Origin: Rhabdophis nuchalis
Taxonomy: Eukaryota > Chordata > Lepidosauria > Squamata > Natricidae
Length of the DNA: 64,000 bases
NCBI GenBank assembly: GCA_039707465.1
Contig: CM077643.1
Coordinates: forward strand, 319,367,919-319,431,918
Direction: 5' to 3'
Shown: positions 54,051 through 64,000 of the stretch, piece by piece
How the letters are laid out: each line of letters starts with the position of its first letter
Position numbering within the stretch: position 1 is the stretch's first letter
Translations under genes and position numbers: made by a program
The notes under the pieces: model-generated
What the model saw: only the letters and a program-made list of their open reading frames with translations
What the model was told of the DNA's origin: nothing
Databases searched by the model: none

Positions 54051-54734
54051 CCTTAGAACACAACAGATCAAATCAAAATAAAGAATTATATACCCAAAAA
54101 TTAAGCTGTGAAATGCAACAGAATTCAACGCATTTCTATACCTTCACTCAATTACTTCAAACTTTCTCCATAATAGTTGTATAATGTAGGATAAGGGAGA
54201 GATCATATTGCTGATGCCTGTATGGTCACTGAAGGACTCATGAGCCATACTACAGTCCTTAAAGTACTACACTGAATACGCATCTGTTTCCAGTAGAAAT
54301 TCAAAGTACTAATTATTATCATTAAAGAGTGCTTCAGGCTTTATGAGAAAAAGTCTGCAGTCTAATCTCTACTAAGCAGAAGAAATGAGCTGTACTTATG
54401 GCTTCTTTTCTTAGGTCTATTGTATTGCAGCTGCAAAATTTAAATTTTGCACAGGAGTTGAATGGCCAAAATTTAAATAAATAAATAAACAAAGGAAATT
54501 ATTTATTCAGATATGTATGGCCATTGTTGTGGGACTGATTCACAATTTGATAGTATGCTGGACATTCTAGCTATGGTATTGTACTTGAATGCACTTTGGG
54601 GGATGCACCAGAGCAATTTTTTCAGAGCAATTTTGTTAGTGAGCAGTTTTATGAGTGTGGAACTGCACAGACAATTCATAATGGAGTTTATATGTGTGTA
54701 ACCTGGAATCATTGAAAACTTTCAGAATTTTCTG
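54051..54734. other. Unique AT-rich DNA, no gene seen
   Basis: Nothing recognisable. Confidence 0.4.
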
Positions 54735-55300
54735 TATTAAAATATGAAACTTACTCCAAAATTTCTTTGCTTTATCACATGTCGACCATAAATAATAAAA
54801 AGTCCCTTCTTTACTTTTTCACTTCCTACATTCATTTGACATACCTTTATACATTTTAGATATATCTGGTGTTAGATACCTGCAATACATCATCATTAAA
54901 AATATTTTAAATTATAGTTTAATGTAAATTTTAAACCCTTCGTCCAGATATTTTCCCATTGTTCACGCATCACATTATATCCATAATTCCTTGTCCACTG
55001 AATCATATGTTTTACATGTTCACTTTCCAAATTCAATTTCAATAACATTTTATAAATCTAAGTAATAATATGTTCATCGTTTCCACACAGTAAGATTTCC
55101 AATTCATTGTTAACAAAATCAAAGACATAACTCCTTTTTTTTCCATTTAAATACTTATTTCAGTTGTTGGTATGTAAACCAATGGCTTCCTCACCAACAG
55201 GGAAATAAAATGTCCTCCTAAATCTGGCTGGTTGTAGATTCCATCTGCTTTCAGGAAGGATGACATCTAATTTGTGCCTACCTTAAGATGACACCGAAAT
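54735..55300 (-). pseudogene. L1 LINE ORF2 C-terminal fragment
   Basis: The minus strand translates to REQWENIWTKGLKFTLNYNL (about 54915-54975), then a decayed MYKGMSNEC...K stretch and a FxxxWWTCxKAKxFW-like end (about 54750-54860, including AKKFW-type KQRNFG). This is the C-terminal region of vertebrate L1 ORF2 downstream of the reverse transcriptase. Frameshifts and stops are frequent and no catalytic domain remains. The upstream limit near 55300 is approximate. Confidence 0.72.
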
Positions 55301-56390
55301 TTGGTTAAAACACATTGTTCTAACCATGTCTCCATAATTCAAGACTTTATTAAGGTGATTTTGTAACTTAAGTTGTAATTTGTAAACTTATAATGGCCTT
55401 ATCAAAATATTGTTTTAAATTGGAGTTAAGAGTGCAAAAATAAAGTGCAAAGGACCACCACTTTCTCCAACATGCTGTTCACGAATAGAAAATTAGAAAG
55501 TGACTTATGGGTTTTGAGATTTTCCCCCTCACATTACTTATTTTAAGCAAGCATCTCTCACCCAAGGAGGAATTAATCACCTCCTATAACTATGGGGCTA
55601 ATCCCAAAATGAGTAAGTTACTCAGTGAGAGTTGTGCAAAGAAGTTGCAAGAGATCTCTCTCCACATATCCAATCCACATCTTTGAAATATTCTAGCTGA
55701 AAACCATCACTTGAACAGGTCTAGCGGTTTCCAAGGTTACATATGACCTGTCCCGATGCTGGAATTCAAGCCGAGGTGATTGTGGTTCCCTTTGTTTGCA
55801 AATAACGATGAAAATTACTCAAGTGAGCCTCTGATAGTTCCAGCTCTATTCACCTAGTAACTTAATAGAAGACAGGCCTGCTATGGAAAGTTGTGCTTCG
55901 TGCAGGTACAATGGAGGCAGAGAAGTAAGCTCTTTTTGCTATACCCTGTGTCACAGAGTTGGAACTCACATTGACTTTAAAAAGGGCCCTATTCCTATTG
56001 AAATCAATTTGTCCTAGGGTTTCTATACTGGTGCTCCACTCCTCTGTCAGTCCTCTTTCTTACTCATAGCTCTATTGTGAACTGAACTGATGCTTACATT
56101 CTACTGGAAGGAAGACAGGAGCAATATTGTCAGCTGCTCAGGCCATCTCCATGTTCCACAGATCAGGCAGACATTCAACAATGTCTCTAGCCTATAAGAG
56201 GCAGAAAATTGCCCAAGCACATGCAGGAATCTACCTGGATCCATTACATACCCAAGTGAGATCATTTTAAGAATACTACAGCTATAGAAATGTATAGCAA
56301 TCAATTACTCATTCTTGGTTGATTTGGACTTTGATGGGAAACCACCAGTCTGTAAATATAGCATTCTATAGTTGGCTCAGATTGTAAACA
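55301..56390. other. Mostly unique DNA, no gene seen
   Basis: The first few hundred bases could be more of the decayed L1. The rest shows no recognisable repeat. Confidence 0.35.
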
Positions 56391-56480
56391 GAGCCATGGT
56401 GACACAGTGGTTAGAATGCAGTATTGCAGGCTAATTCCACCAACTGCCAGCAGTTTGATTCTCACTGACTTAGCCTTCTG
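56391..56480 (+). mobile_element. SINE head (44218 family)
   Basis: GAGCCATGGTGACACAGTGG, TTAGAATGCAG and TTGCAGGCTAATTCCACC match the first 90 bases of the copy at 44218. The 3' part is lost. Confidence 0.75.
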
Positions 56481-57530
56481 CAATGAAACTTTGCAAGTGA
56501 GCAACTAAGCTCAGACAGCACCAAGATACCCACACTCAAATGTGCATGTCTGTGTTTATCTATTAAGAATGCATACATTTTTAAAATACGTTGAAGAGAT
56601 ACTTTGGGCCCTGCACAAGTGCAACAGCCCTCTTCTATGTAGTAAAGTAAGGAAACTTTTTAAAGGCTTGGGAATATGGAGCTTTAAGGGTCAGATTTAT
56701 TTTAACAAGTGGATTCAATAAAGAACTCATGCAGAAGGCTGAAAAAGTCTGACTACTTTAAAAAAAAACCCAACCAACAGCTGCTGTGCTTCTGTGAAGT
56801 CCAAAGAGCTTTTTCAAAATCCTTTTCATTGTTATAGTATGTCAGTCTGTCTGTGAATGTGGTCATTTATATAAATATATATGTATTATGTATACATGTA
56901 TACTATTGCTTTTGTTCAGCAACTGGGACCTGGAGAAAGATTTCAACAGAAGAGTATTTTTTTTAATTGTACAATCATCTAAGAGTCTCTAGGAGTCTTG
57001 GAAGAGACTTTAATGCACCTAGGATATGTAGCAGATCTTGAAAGCCTGTCAAAGCCTTCAACGTATATATAATACTGCCAAGACAGACTTGTTTTGGGAT
57101 TTTTTTTTCTAATACTTTCTTTTTTGCTGGGACTCAGATATTTTTTTCTTCAACAATTCAGCTTTCCTCTCTCTATTTTTGGAATTAAATCCCCATTCCT
57201 GCATATTATGTCACTATGCACATTCTTTCATATATTTTTTTCCCCAGCATTGTGGTTTTTACCAGATATCTATTGTTGGATGACTTTAGAAAACTACAAG
57301 CTACTGATAGGGAAATAATACCATTTTGTATTTATAAACCTCCTATATTTTCTTAGCACACAAACACAAAAATTAATTAAAAAGGAAAGGGAACAATTAG
57401 ACAGTATATGTATTTTTCTACTAATAAACATAGTGTTATCTAGAGTCATTTAAGCATCACTGTGGTAGTAATAAGGACAGGGTTTCTATCACTTCATTGA
57501 CAGTTGGATGATGCTACAATGACAATTCAA
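56481..57530. other. Unique DNA, no gene seen
   Basis: AT-rich with no recognised repeat ends. Confidence 0.4.
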
Positions 57531-57650
57531 TAGGATAGAATAACTTTATTGTCACTTTTAATGTACATTAATTGGCATACATTAAAATTAAATTTCATTG
57601 CATACAGCTCTCAAAGGGTCTCCACCTCCAACATACAAGTCTTAATTAAC
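57531..57650 (-). mobile_element. Rex1/CR1-like LINE 3' tip
   Basis: GATAGAATAACTTTATTGTCA and AATTTCATTGCATACAGCTC correspond to the antisense 3' UTR seen at 41295-41330. Only the tip remains. Confidence 0.5.
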
Positions 57651-58979
57651 AGAAAACTGGCCTTAATGAATTTTCATTCAGAAGAAATCCCTACTAACTG
57701 AGCAGTAATTTCTAGACTGTTTTCACTTCTTTGATGAGGGTTATACTACTAGTCATACCGATGGCTATCTAGAATATTAGTAGAGGGCTATATAAACTGT
57801 GCTGAAACAGCCACAAAATGAATTAAGACCTTCTAATAGTCAGAGTACATGATCTATTATTAAACCATGTATTTTCCCTTATGAGCTAGTAGCTGAAAGC
57901 CATTTTGTGCACACTTCAGAATATTATAATAATAAAGTAATAATTAGCATTCTTCAATCCTCCACACATCCCGCTAAGGTAAAATAAAACTAAAATAATA
58001 GGCATGCTCTTCTCCCTGTGCTACACAAGAAGTACTGTTGGTGTCCAGAAGACCATGTTGTTACTGATTAGATCTGGACCAGCGACTCAGCCTGGGATTA
58101 CAGTTTCTGCAATTTGCTTGAATTTGTACGACTTAAATATCACATAACATTAAGCTCTATATTTTCCATAGAATGCTGTCTCGAGAATATATTGATTTCT
58201 GAAGTATTGGATTACTTCAGAGCCAGAGCAGGTCAAAAAGGAGAATTTTGCATTTTGTTTTTCTTGCTGACCTTTGAAAAACTGGATTCCATAGTTACAT
58301 AGAGAGACCTGGATCACCTTCAACTTCATGAATTACACTTAAAGTGCACTTTAAATTGGATGGTAAACAATAGAGGGGAAAGTGAAGATGCAACTTCATT
58401 TTAATGGCATTTCTCAGTTTAAAAAAAAGGATGTAGAAGTGGGATTTAGAGATTTACTAAAAGTTTGATTTTTGTAGAGTCCGCAATTTTTGATGAAACT
58501 ATGGCACTCACCCCTGAAACTTTTTAAAAGAGCCAAGGCTTCAATAGTATGGTTGAAGCCATTCTCTTAATTTTTTAACATCTCTTTCAGGATATACCCC
58601 TGCCTTTGTGTAAGTTGTGAGTCCCAAAATTTTAGATATAGCCAAAAGAGACCTCCATAAGTTCTACTAATTTATAGTGTTGTAATATTATAGAATGGCG
58701 AAACTATTATATTTGCTATGACAAATACAAACATTTTCCTTTCACTACGGAATGTTTTCTGGAGGTGAAATGTTTCTAAATTTAATGTGGTTTTCAGTCC
58801 AGAAAATATGTCCATTTCTTGGTTAAATACATTTTTTTTTCATGTTATCCCATATAATGAAATCTCATTCAAACCTCCTCCAGGGACCTTTAAAACAATT
58901 CCAAGCTCTATAGCATATTACTCTTTAAATTCACTTGGACAATTATATAGCTTGCACTACTTTTGTGAACTAGGTGTTT
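57651..58979. other. Unique AT-rich DNA, no gene seen
   Basis: Nothing recognisable in about 1.3 kb. Confidence 0.4.
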
Positions 58980-59060
58980 AAATTTATTTATTTATTTATT
59001 TATTGAATTTCTAGACCGCCCCTTCTCCCCGAAGGGACTTGGGCAGGGCATATATCCTGG
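58980..59060 (-). mobile_element. L2 LINE 3' tip with (ATTT)n tail
   Basis: An (ATTT)n run followed by TCTAGACCGCCCCTTCTCC and CGAAGGGACTTGGGCAGG, the L2 terminal hairpin. The match fades after 80 bases. Confidence 0.8.
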
Positions 59061-59224
59061 GACTCGTCTCAGGGACTCGTTTGATATATAAATATCAAAG
59101 CAGATGGATGCAATGTATTTTGAATTTGCAGATAAATTCACAGTCTGGACAAATATGTTGGATTTTTAGAATTGGCATCCATGTCATAGAAAAGGCTTTG
59201 GAACCCATTTTATTTTATCATTAA

Positions 59225-59897
59225 AATGCTTTATTAGTTAGTTAGTTAGTTTATTGGTTTTTTTATACCGCCCTACTCCCGAAGGACTCAGGGCGGTGTA
59301 CAACCAGAATAAAAACAAATATACAAAAGTTAAAAAGCTTTAAAAAACATATTAAACCTTGGCTGAAATGTGGGGGGAAAACCAAACTAACCCTGATTAA
59401 AATTAATAAAAATATGAATTTAAAAAACCATGTTTTATGCCAGCCCAGCTTGTTGGAAGAAAAAGGTTTTGAGACCACAGCGGAAGGTGCTTAAGTCAGG
59501 GATAGTTCTTAATTCCGGGGGCAATTTGTTCCAGAATACAGGTGCTCCCACGGAGAAGACTCTGCCCCTGGGTGTCGCCAGGCAACATTGTCTAGCCGAC
59601 GGCACCATGAGGAGATCCTTTCTAAGGGCGCATACTGGCCGGTGGGAGGCTCTTGGTGGCAGAAGGTGATCTCGTAAGTACCCCGGTCCTAAGCCATGGA
59701 GTGCTTTAAAGATAGTAACCAACACCTTGAATCGCACCCAGAAAACCACCAGAAGCCAGTGCAGCTCGCGCAGGGCAGGTGTTATATGGGAGCGTCGCAT
59801 CGGTCCCATAATTACCCATGCGGCCGCATTCTGGACCAGTTGAAGCCTCCGGGTGCTCTTCAAGGGGAGCCCCATGTAGAGAGCATTGCAGTATGTC
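59225..59897 (-). mobile_element. L2 LINE 3' end with (TTAG)n tail
   Basis: The tail is (TTAG)n at 59231-59251, then TATACCGCCCTACTCC ... CTCAGGGCGGTGTAC. The minus frame from about 59897 reads ALYMGLPLKSTRRLQLVQNA, LRELHWLLVVFWVRFKVLV, ATPRGRVFSVGAPVFWNKL and a stop at 59435. It has only the C-terminus, without a catalytic domain. It lies 165 bp from another L2 tip in the same orientation. Confidence 0.87.
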
Positions 59898-60081
59898 TTA
59901 ATACTTAGACACCCAGGAAGAACTGGTCTCAATATAGTCCTGGTCATATACTAATATTATAAGAGGAGGATTTTCTTTATATGTCCCTGCATTGGAGGCA
60001 AGATAGATGAATGGTCTTCTAGATCTTTTTGCAGTACATCATCATATTACATTTCAAATATTGCCTGCATAGTTCTACAAC

Positions 60082-60205
60082 TATAAGTGTCAAACTCACA
60101 TCATCATGGCTGTGTTACGTGATGTACCGTGACTTCCCCCCCCCCTTTGCTAATCTGGCCGTGGATGTGGCATCTGCACCCCGCGCCATGAATTTGACAG
60201 CCCTG
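60082..60205. mobile_element. Small hAT MITE
   Basis: Decayed left tip TATAAGTGTCAAACTCAC and right tip GAATTTGACAGCCCTG. The interior has a C-run and a TTTGCTAA...GGC core as in 22555. The flanking duplication is not recognisable. Confidence 0.7.
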
Positions 60206-60261
60206 CTTTAAGCTATAATACAATATGGCAGACCTTGCCACATGAGGTTTAGTCATTAATT

Positions 60262-60312
60262 CAATTTCTATTCCACCTTTCCTTCCATAAAAAAGCCCAA
60301 GTGGCTGACAAG
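60262..60312 (-). mobile_element. Short CR1/L2-like 3' tip
   Basis: TTCTATTCCACCTTTCCTTCC followed by AAGTGGCTGACAA resembles an old LINE or SINE 3' tip. It is too short for a firm class. Confidence 0.35.
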
Positions 60313-61296
60313 AATAGCAATACCAATTAGGAATGATAATATGAAAAAAATCCAATAATTAGAATGTTGCAATAAATTTATAAATAAATGCTTGGTTCAG
60401 TTTTATTAATTTATTTAATAAATATTAAATGTATGAATAACAATAGAATACCTATTCAGAGTAAATATATTCACCTTTATAGAAGATTTCTGAGTAAAAG
60501 TTTCCTTGTAAAAACATACTTTCCACCTAAGTTGCTCTTCATCAATCTAATCAACAAGGACTACGCTTCAGAAAAGCAAAGAACTAGATACCACCTGATC
60601 ATGTGGAGCTATTTGGAGAGATCTGAGATCTTTCTATGCTTGAGGTCACTAAGGAAACTTCTTCCCCCTTTGAATGCTATGCTGGCTATCACAGAATCAA
60701 CTAAAGTATGCAATTTGCTAAAACTAGGATCAATTTTTAAAGGTTGGGAGTAATGTTTTGCATTCTGATTTAAAGCATTTTCCCAGTAAGCCTTTCATAA
60801 TGCCACATTTCCTCCCATTGTCTGTTTTATTTTTATTTTCTTCAATGGGCTGACACTAACTATCTCTGTAGTTATCATTTTATATTATCTGGTACTATTT
60901 CCCCCCTCTATAATGATGCACTGTGTATGCCATACCTGGGGCCTGAAAAGGCTACAATAGCATAAATTAGACTATGACTATGGATGATTTAGGAGTTATA
61001 GTATACTTCGTCCTTATAAAATTTCATAGCTGCAGTTTTCAAACCTTTAACCAGATCTTTTATGCTAACAATGTTTTTGAAGTAAACCATAACTAATCCC
61101 TCAGAGGGGGTAAGCTCAGTTGAATCAGTATTTTGAAAATAATAACAGCAATTAAATATTTATCAGTAAATAAATAAATAATATATATCAAGCAGTTGGT
61201 TACTGTAGTGACGTAGCAAGGACACCGCCTTTGATGTGGAAGACTAGGGCTCAAATCTTCGCTGGCATCTATTGTACCATTAGGGATTTTGAATAA
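60313..61296. other. Unique AT-rich DNA, no gene seen
   Basis: The 121-codon frame at 60388-60753 has no domain. Confidence 0.4.
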
Positions 61297-61640
61297 GATA
61301 AAGGTAAAGGTTCCCCTCGCACATATGTACTAGTCGTTCCTGATTCTAGGGGTGGTGCTTATCTCCGTTTCAAAGCCAAAGAGCCAGCGCTGTCTGAAGA
61401 GTCTCTGTGGCCAGATAGCTGGCATGACTAAATGCCAAAGGCACACAGAACGCTGTTACATTCCCACCAAGGTGATTCCTATTTTTCTACTTGCATTTTT
61501 ACATGCTTTTGAACTGCTAAGTTGGTGGAAGCTGGGACAAGTAACAGGAGCTAACTCCGTTAGGTATTTGAACTGCCGAACTACTGACTCTTCTGGTCAA
61601 CAAGCTCAGCGTCTTAGCCAGTGAGAGCTACCACGTCCCT
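61297..61640 (-). mobile_element. Sauria-type SINE
   Basis: Antisense tail AAAGGTAAAGGTTCCCCTCG at 61300 and antisense head TAGCCAGTGAGAGCTACCACG to 61640. The B-box region is damaged (GGTATTTGAACTGCC). The flanks GGATTTTGAATA and GGGTTTTAAATA may be a decayed target duplication. Confidence 0.85.
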
Positions 61641-61739
61641 CAGGGGTTTTAAATATAGACCCCTTAAACCTACCTACTTCAAATATGAGAGGGACATGAA
61701 CTAAGAGAGTCATGCTGGCTTTAATTAATAAAGTCCATG

Positions 61740-62680
61740 TTCGGACTGGTTACAGATACAAGCTCAAAAGTGGAACTACCTTCAGGCACCTCCTCTATAT
61801 AAATGATATCGAACTACATGTTAAGAGTGAATGAGACATCAGTTCACTGATACACTTGACACAAATCTACCGTGCAGATCTATGGAAATGTGTGGCTGGA
61901 TAGTAGCCAAGAGAGGAAAAGTAGTTAAGATTGAAGGAGTGGAAGACCAGCTACAAGTATATACCACAATCACATGGGAACCATGATGAGGAAGCAAGAA
62001 AGGCAGCAACATCCAAGTAGCAACAAAGGATAAGACAGTTCTGAAGAACCGGTTCAATAGGAAAAACAAAATCCAAGCCATCAGTCTACATACTTCAGCA
62101 GTAAATGAGGCATTTATCACAGAATCTCAAGAACAGGCACTAAGTACCATATCTATTGAAGCAGAGGTCTATAGAAGTAGAAGTCTACTACACAGTGGAG
62201 CCAGGTGCAGATCATGCTGAGAGACCTTAGACACAATCTAATACCTAGTGGCAGGTTGTAAGATGCAGGCAGGAACAACTTACACTGAATGGCACAACCA
62301 AGTAGTTGGCATTGTGTACAGGAGCATCTGCAAGTGTATTGGCTAGATCTCTCAAGTCCAGATGGGAGATTCTACAGATGTGGTGAATAAGAGGGCTAAG
62401 ATCCTGTGGGTTTTTTGGATTCAGATGGTGCTGGCCAATCAACTGGACCCCATGGTACTAGATAAGGACCGAAGTAAGCAGTGCTGATAGATGTAGTGGT
62501 ACCTAGTGACAGCAACATCAAGAAGAAGAAGAAGAGTATGAGAAGGTGGAAAAGTACTGGAGCTTGAACTAGGAACTAGAGAGAATGTGGAAAGTAAAGG
62601 CAAAGTTGTCCCAACTTTGGAGCACTTGGGGCTGTGACTCCTAAGATGGAAAAGATGGCTCCAACAGATCCCAAGAACAG
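61740..62680 (+). pseudogene. R4-like LINE remnant with YxND box
   Basis: The + strand reads LYINDIELHVKSE (about 61797-61833), where YIND stands at the YxDD catalytic box. A C-terminal part at about 62215-62450 follows: CRSCWETLDTI, LVAGCKMQAGTTYTEWHNQV, VGIVYRSICKC and NKRAKILWVFWIQMVLANQL. This is the zinc-finger-like region and start of the restriction-like endonuclease region of the same type as 29455-30480. Stops and frameshifts are frequent, and much of the thumb appears deleted. The clade assignment is by motif recollection. Confidence 0.65.
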
Positions 62681-63897
62681 TATCAGAGCTCTCTGTCCAG
62701 TAGAATACAATGTTAGCTAAGATATAAAGCTAAAATATAAAGCCATAACTACTTCACCGAATAACTAGTATGTACAAACATGTCGCATTTTAAACTGGTT
62801 TATCATTTAACCTAGGTAGATAGAGGCTTCAAAAGGACACAAAGAAGTCATACTAATGCCTTGATAGTTCTTCCAAATTGCTCAGCAAGTCCTTTGTAAT
62901 ATGCATAGTGAAGCTGCTGCAACTAATTTCCATACCAACACCCACATACTGTGCCCTGTTCTGATACTCCAACATTGTTACACATTTATAATGAAGTATG
63001 ATATTAATTATGAGTTAAATCTCTTTCATCTATGTAGCTTGATGGCTAGTCATAGTCATATCAATCATTGTCACATCAATAATCTTTGCATGTCTCTAGA
63101 TAATGTGGGGATCCTACAGGCCTCCTCTGAAGCATTAATTTTTTTCATCAAATTCATGCTAATCTTATTGAGTGTGTCTCCTTTTTAATATATCACATTC
63201 CTTACTTTTTGTTATTCCTGATATTAATTACTTACATTTTACTCATTTTCCCCCATTGTGACTGCCTGAAGAAATATAGGATTGGTTTTAAGTCTGTGCA
63301 AAGTAAAATGGAGCTCACTTGGGCAAAGCACTCACTTCAAGCAAAGGAAATAAAATGTCTTGCAACAGACAAGTGAAAACTTGCATTCTTTTCCTCAATA
63401 AAGCAATTCTGATAGCCACTTTGAACATGTTCTGTGGAAAAATTGACTTTTCTCACTCTTCTGCCCAGGAACAGACCAAATTGAATAATTTTGGGATTCT
63501 CAACAGTTTGCACCAGTGCTGCAAACTTGCAAAATCATTTGAATCTGTAGTTCTTGTCAAAAGTTCTAGTCTGGATGAAGCACCACAGAGTAAAGCACAA
63601 TAGTAGGAAAGATAAGTGACTCTTATCCTCCCTCACAAAAAAAGTGATAGTTTGTGGCATTATGTAAGATTCTGCAGGAATCGTGTGCAGTGTGTGCTGG
63701 AGATACCCATCTTGGATGATTTTTGGTGCCTTCTAAATCGATTCCAAAATGGCCACCTTGGGCAGGAATCACTAACAATGAATATTAGCAAACATAACAA
63801 TGTATGTTAGCAAAGACTGCCCAGCCTGGGAATATCTTGAATTTTGATGGACAAAGTTAAAAGAAGTAAAATATAGAGAGGAAACATGTAGAGAAGA
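62681..63897. other. Unique DNA, no gene seen
   Basis: Nothing recognisable. Open frames under 100 codons have no domain. Confidence 0.4.
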
Positions 63898-63945
63898 AAC
63901 AACTGGTTCTCCTGAAGTGGTGCGAACTGGCTGAATCCCACCAGT
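63898..63945. mobile_element. hAT MITE end fragment
   Basis: ACTGGTTCTCCTGAAGTGG, then GCGAACTGGCTGAATCCCAC, is the antisense form of the CAGTGGTGGGATTCAGCC end at 40332. Only about 48 bases are recognisable. Confidence 0.65.
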
Positions 63946-64000
63946 GAGTTCAGGGCTTTAAAATGCAGACAAACTCTTTGCTGCCATCTATCAGTCACCC

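Overview
The window looks like non-coding nuclear DNA from a squamate reptile, more probably a snake than a lizard. No host protein-coding exon could be supported: the open frames are short, and all those with recognisable protein similarity belong to transposons. The squamate assignment rests on the repeat content: tRNA-derived Sauria-type SINEs with a BovB-like 3' tail, a BovB (RTE) LINE fragment, CR1, L2, L1 and probable R4-clade LINE remnants, many hAT MITEs, and abundant microsatellites. Choosing a snake is inference from the overall repeat flavour and would need a genome search.

Layout. 1-4.9 kb: unique AT-rich DNA with a TG/AC hairpin microsatellite, one SINE and two hAT MITEs. 5-7 kb: a 5'-truncated L2 LINE bounded by an identical ~50-bp direct repeat. 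7-9.8 kb: SINE, polypurine tract, MITE, (ACAT)n. 9.8-13.1 kb: a decayed antisense LINE of unresolved clade split by a sense CR1 fragment. 13.2-14.6 kb: a hAT MITE split by two antisense L2 3' ends. 17.4-18.8 kb: a TA-flanked MITE carrying a solo LTR, then a CR1 3' end carrying a hAT MITE. 20-29 kb: GGATA-type minisatellite, several MITEs, much unique DNA. 29.4-30.6 kb: R4-like LINE (CCHC plus restriction-like endonuclease region). 32-34.4 kb: MITE and a complete-ended but dead Tc1 transposon. 34.5-45.3 kb: SINEs, palindromic MITEs, CR1 and Rex1-like 3' ends, a deleted tRNA-Gln-like sequence. 46.4-47.5 kb: inverted cluster of an unfamiliar tRNA-derived SINE. 47.9 kb: BovB. 48.6-49.8 kb: a 1.2-kb hAT-type element that has accumulated satellites. 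51.9-53.6 kb: a second long L2 with an intact YADD box. 54.7-55.3 kb: L1. 59-59.9 kb: L2 ends. 61.3-62.7 kb: SINE and a second R4-like LINE.

The sequence works as a record of nested insertions rather than as a set of cooperating genes. Target-site duplications (TSDs) were read directly and fix many boundaries: 8 bp for hAT elements, TA for Tc1 and pogo-like elements, 10-12 bp for SINEs, 5 bp for the LTR and ~50 bp for one L2. The most notable observations are five palindromic MITEs with a shared core but different tips (one is a perfect 135-bp palindrome), the long L2 duplication, the unfamiliar SINE cluster, and the two R4-like LINEs. Family names come from recollection of repeat families, not from a database search.
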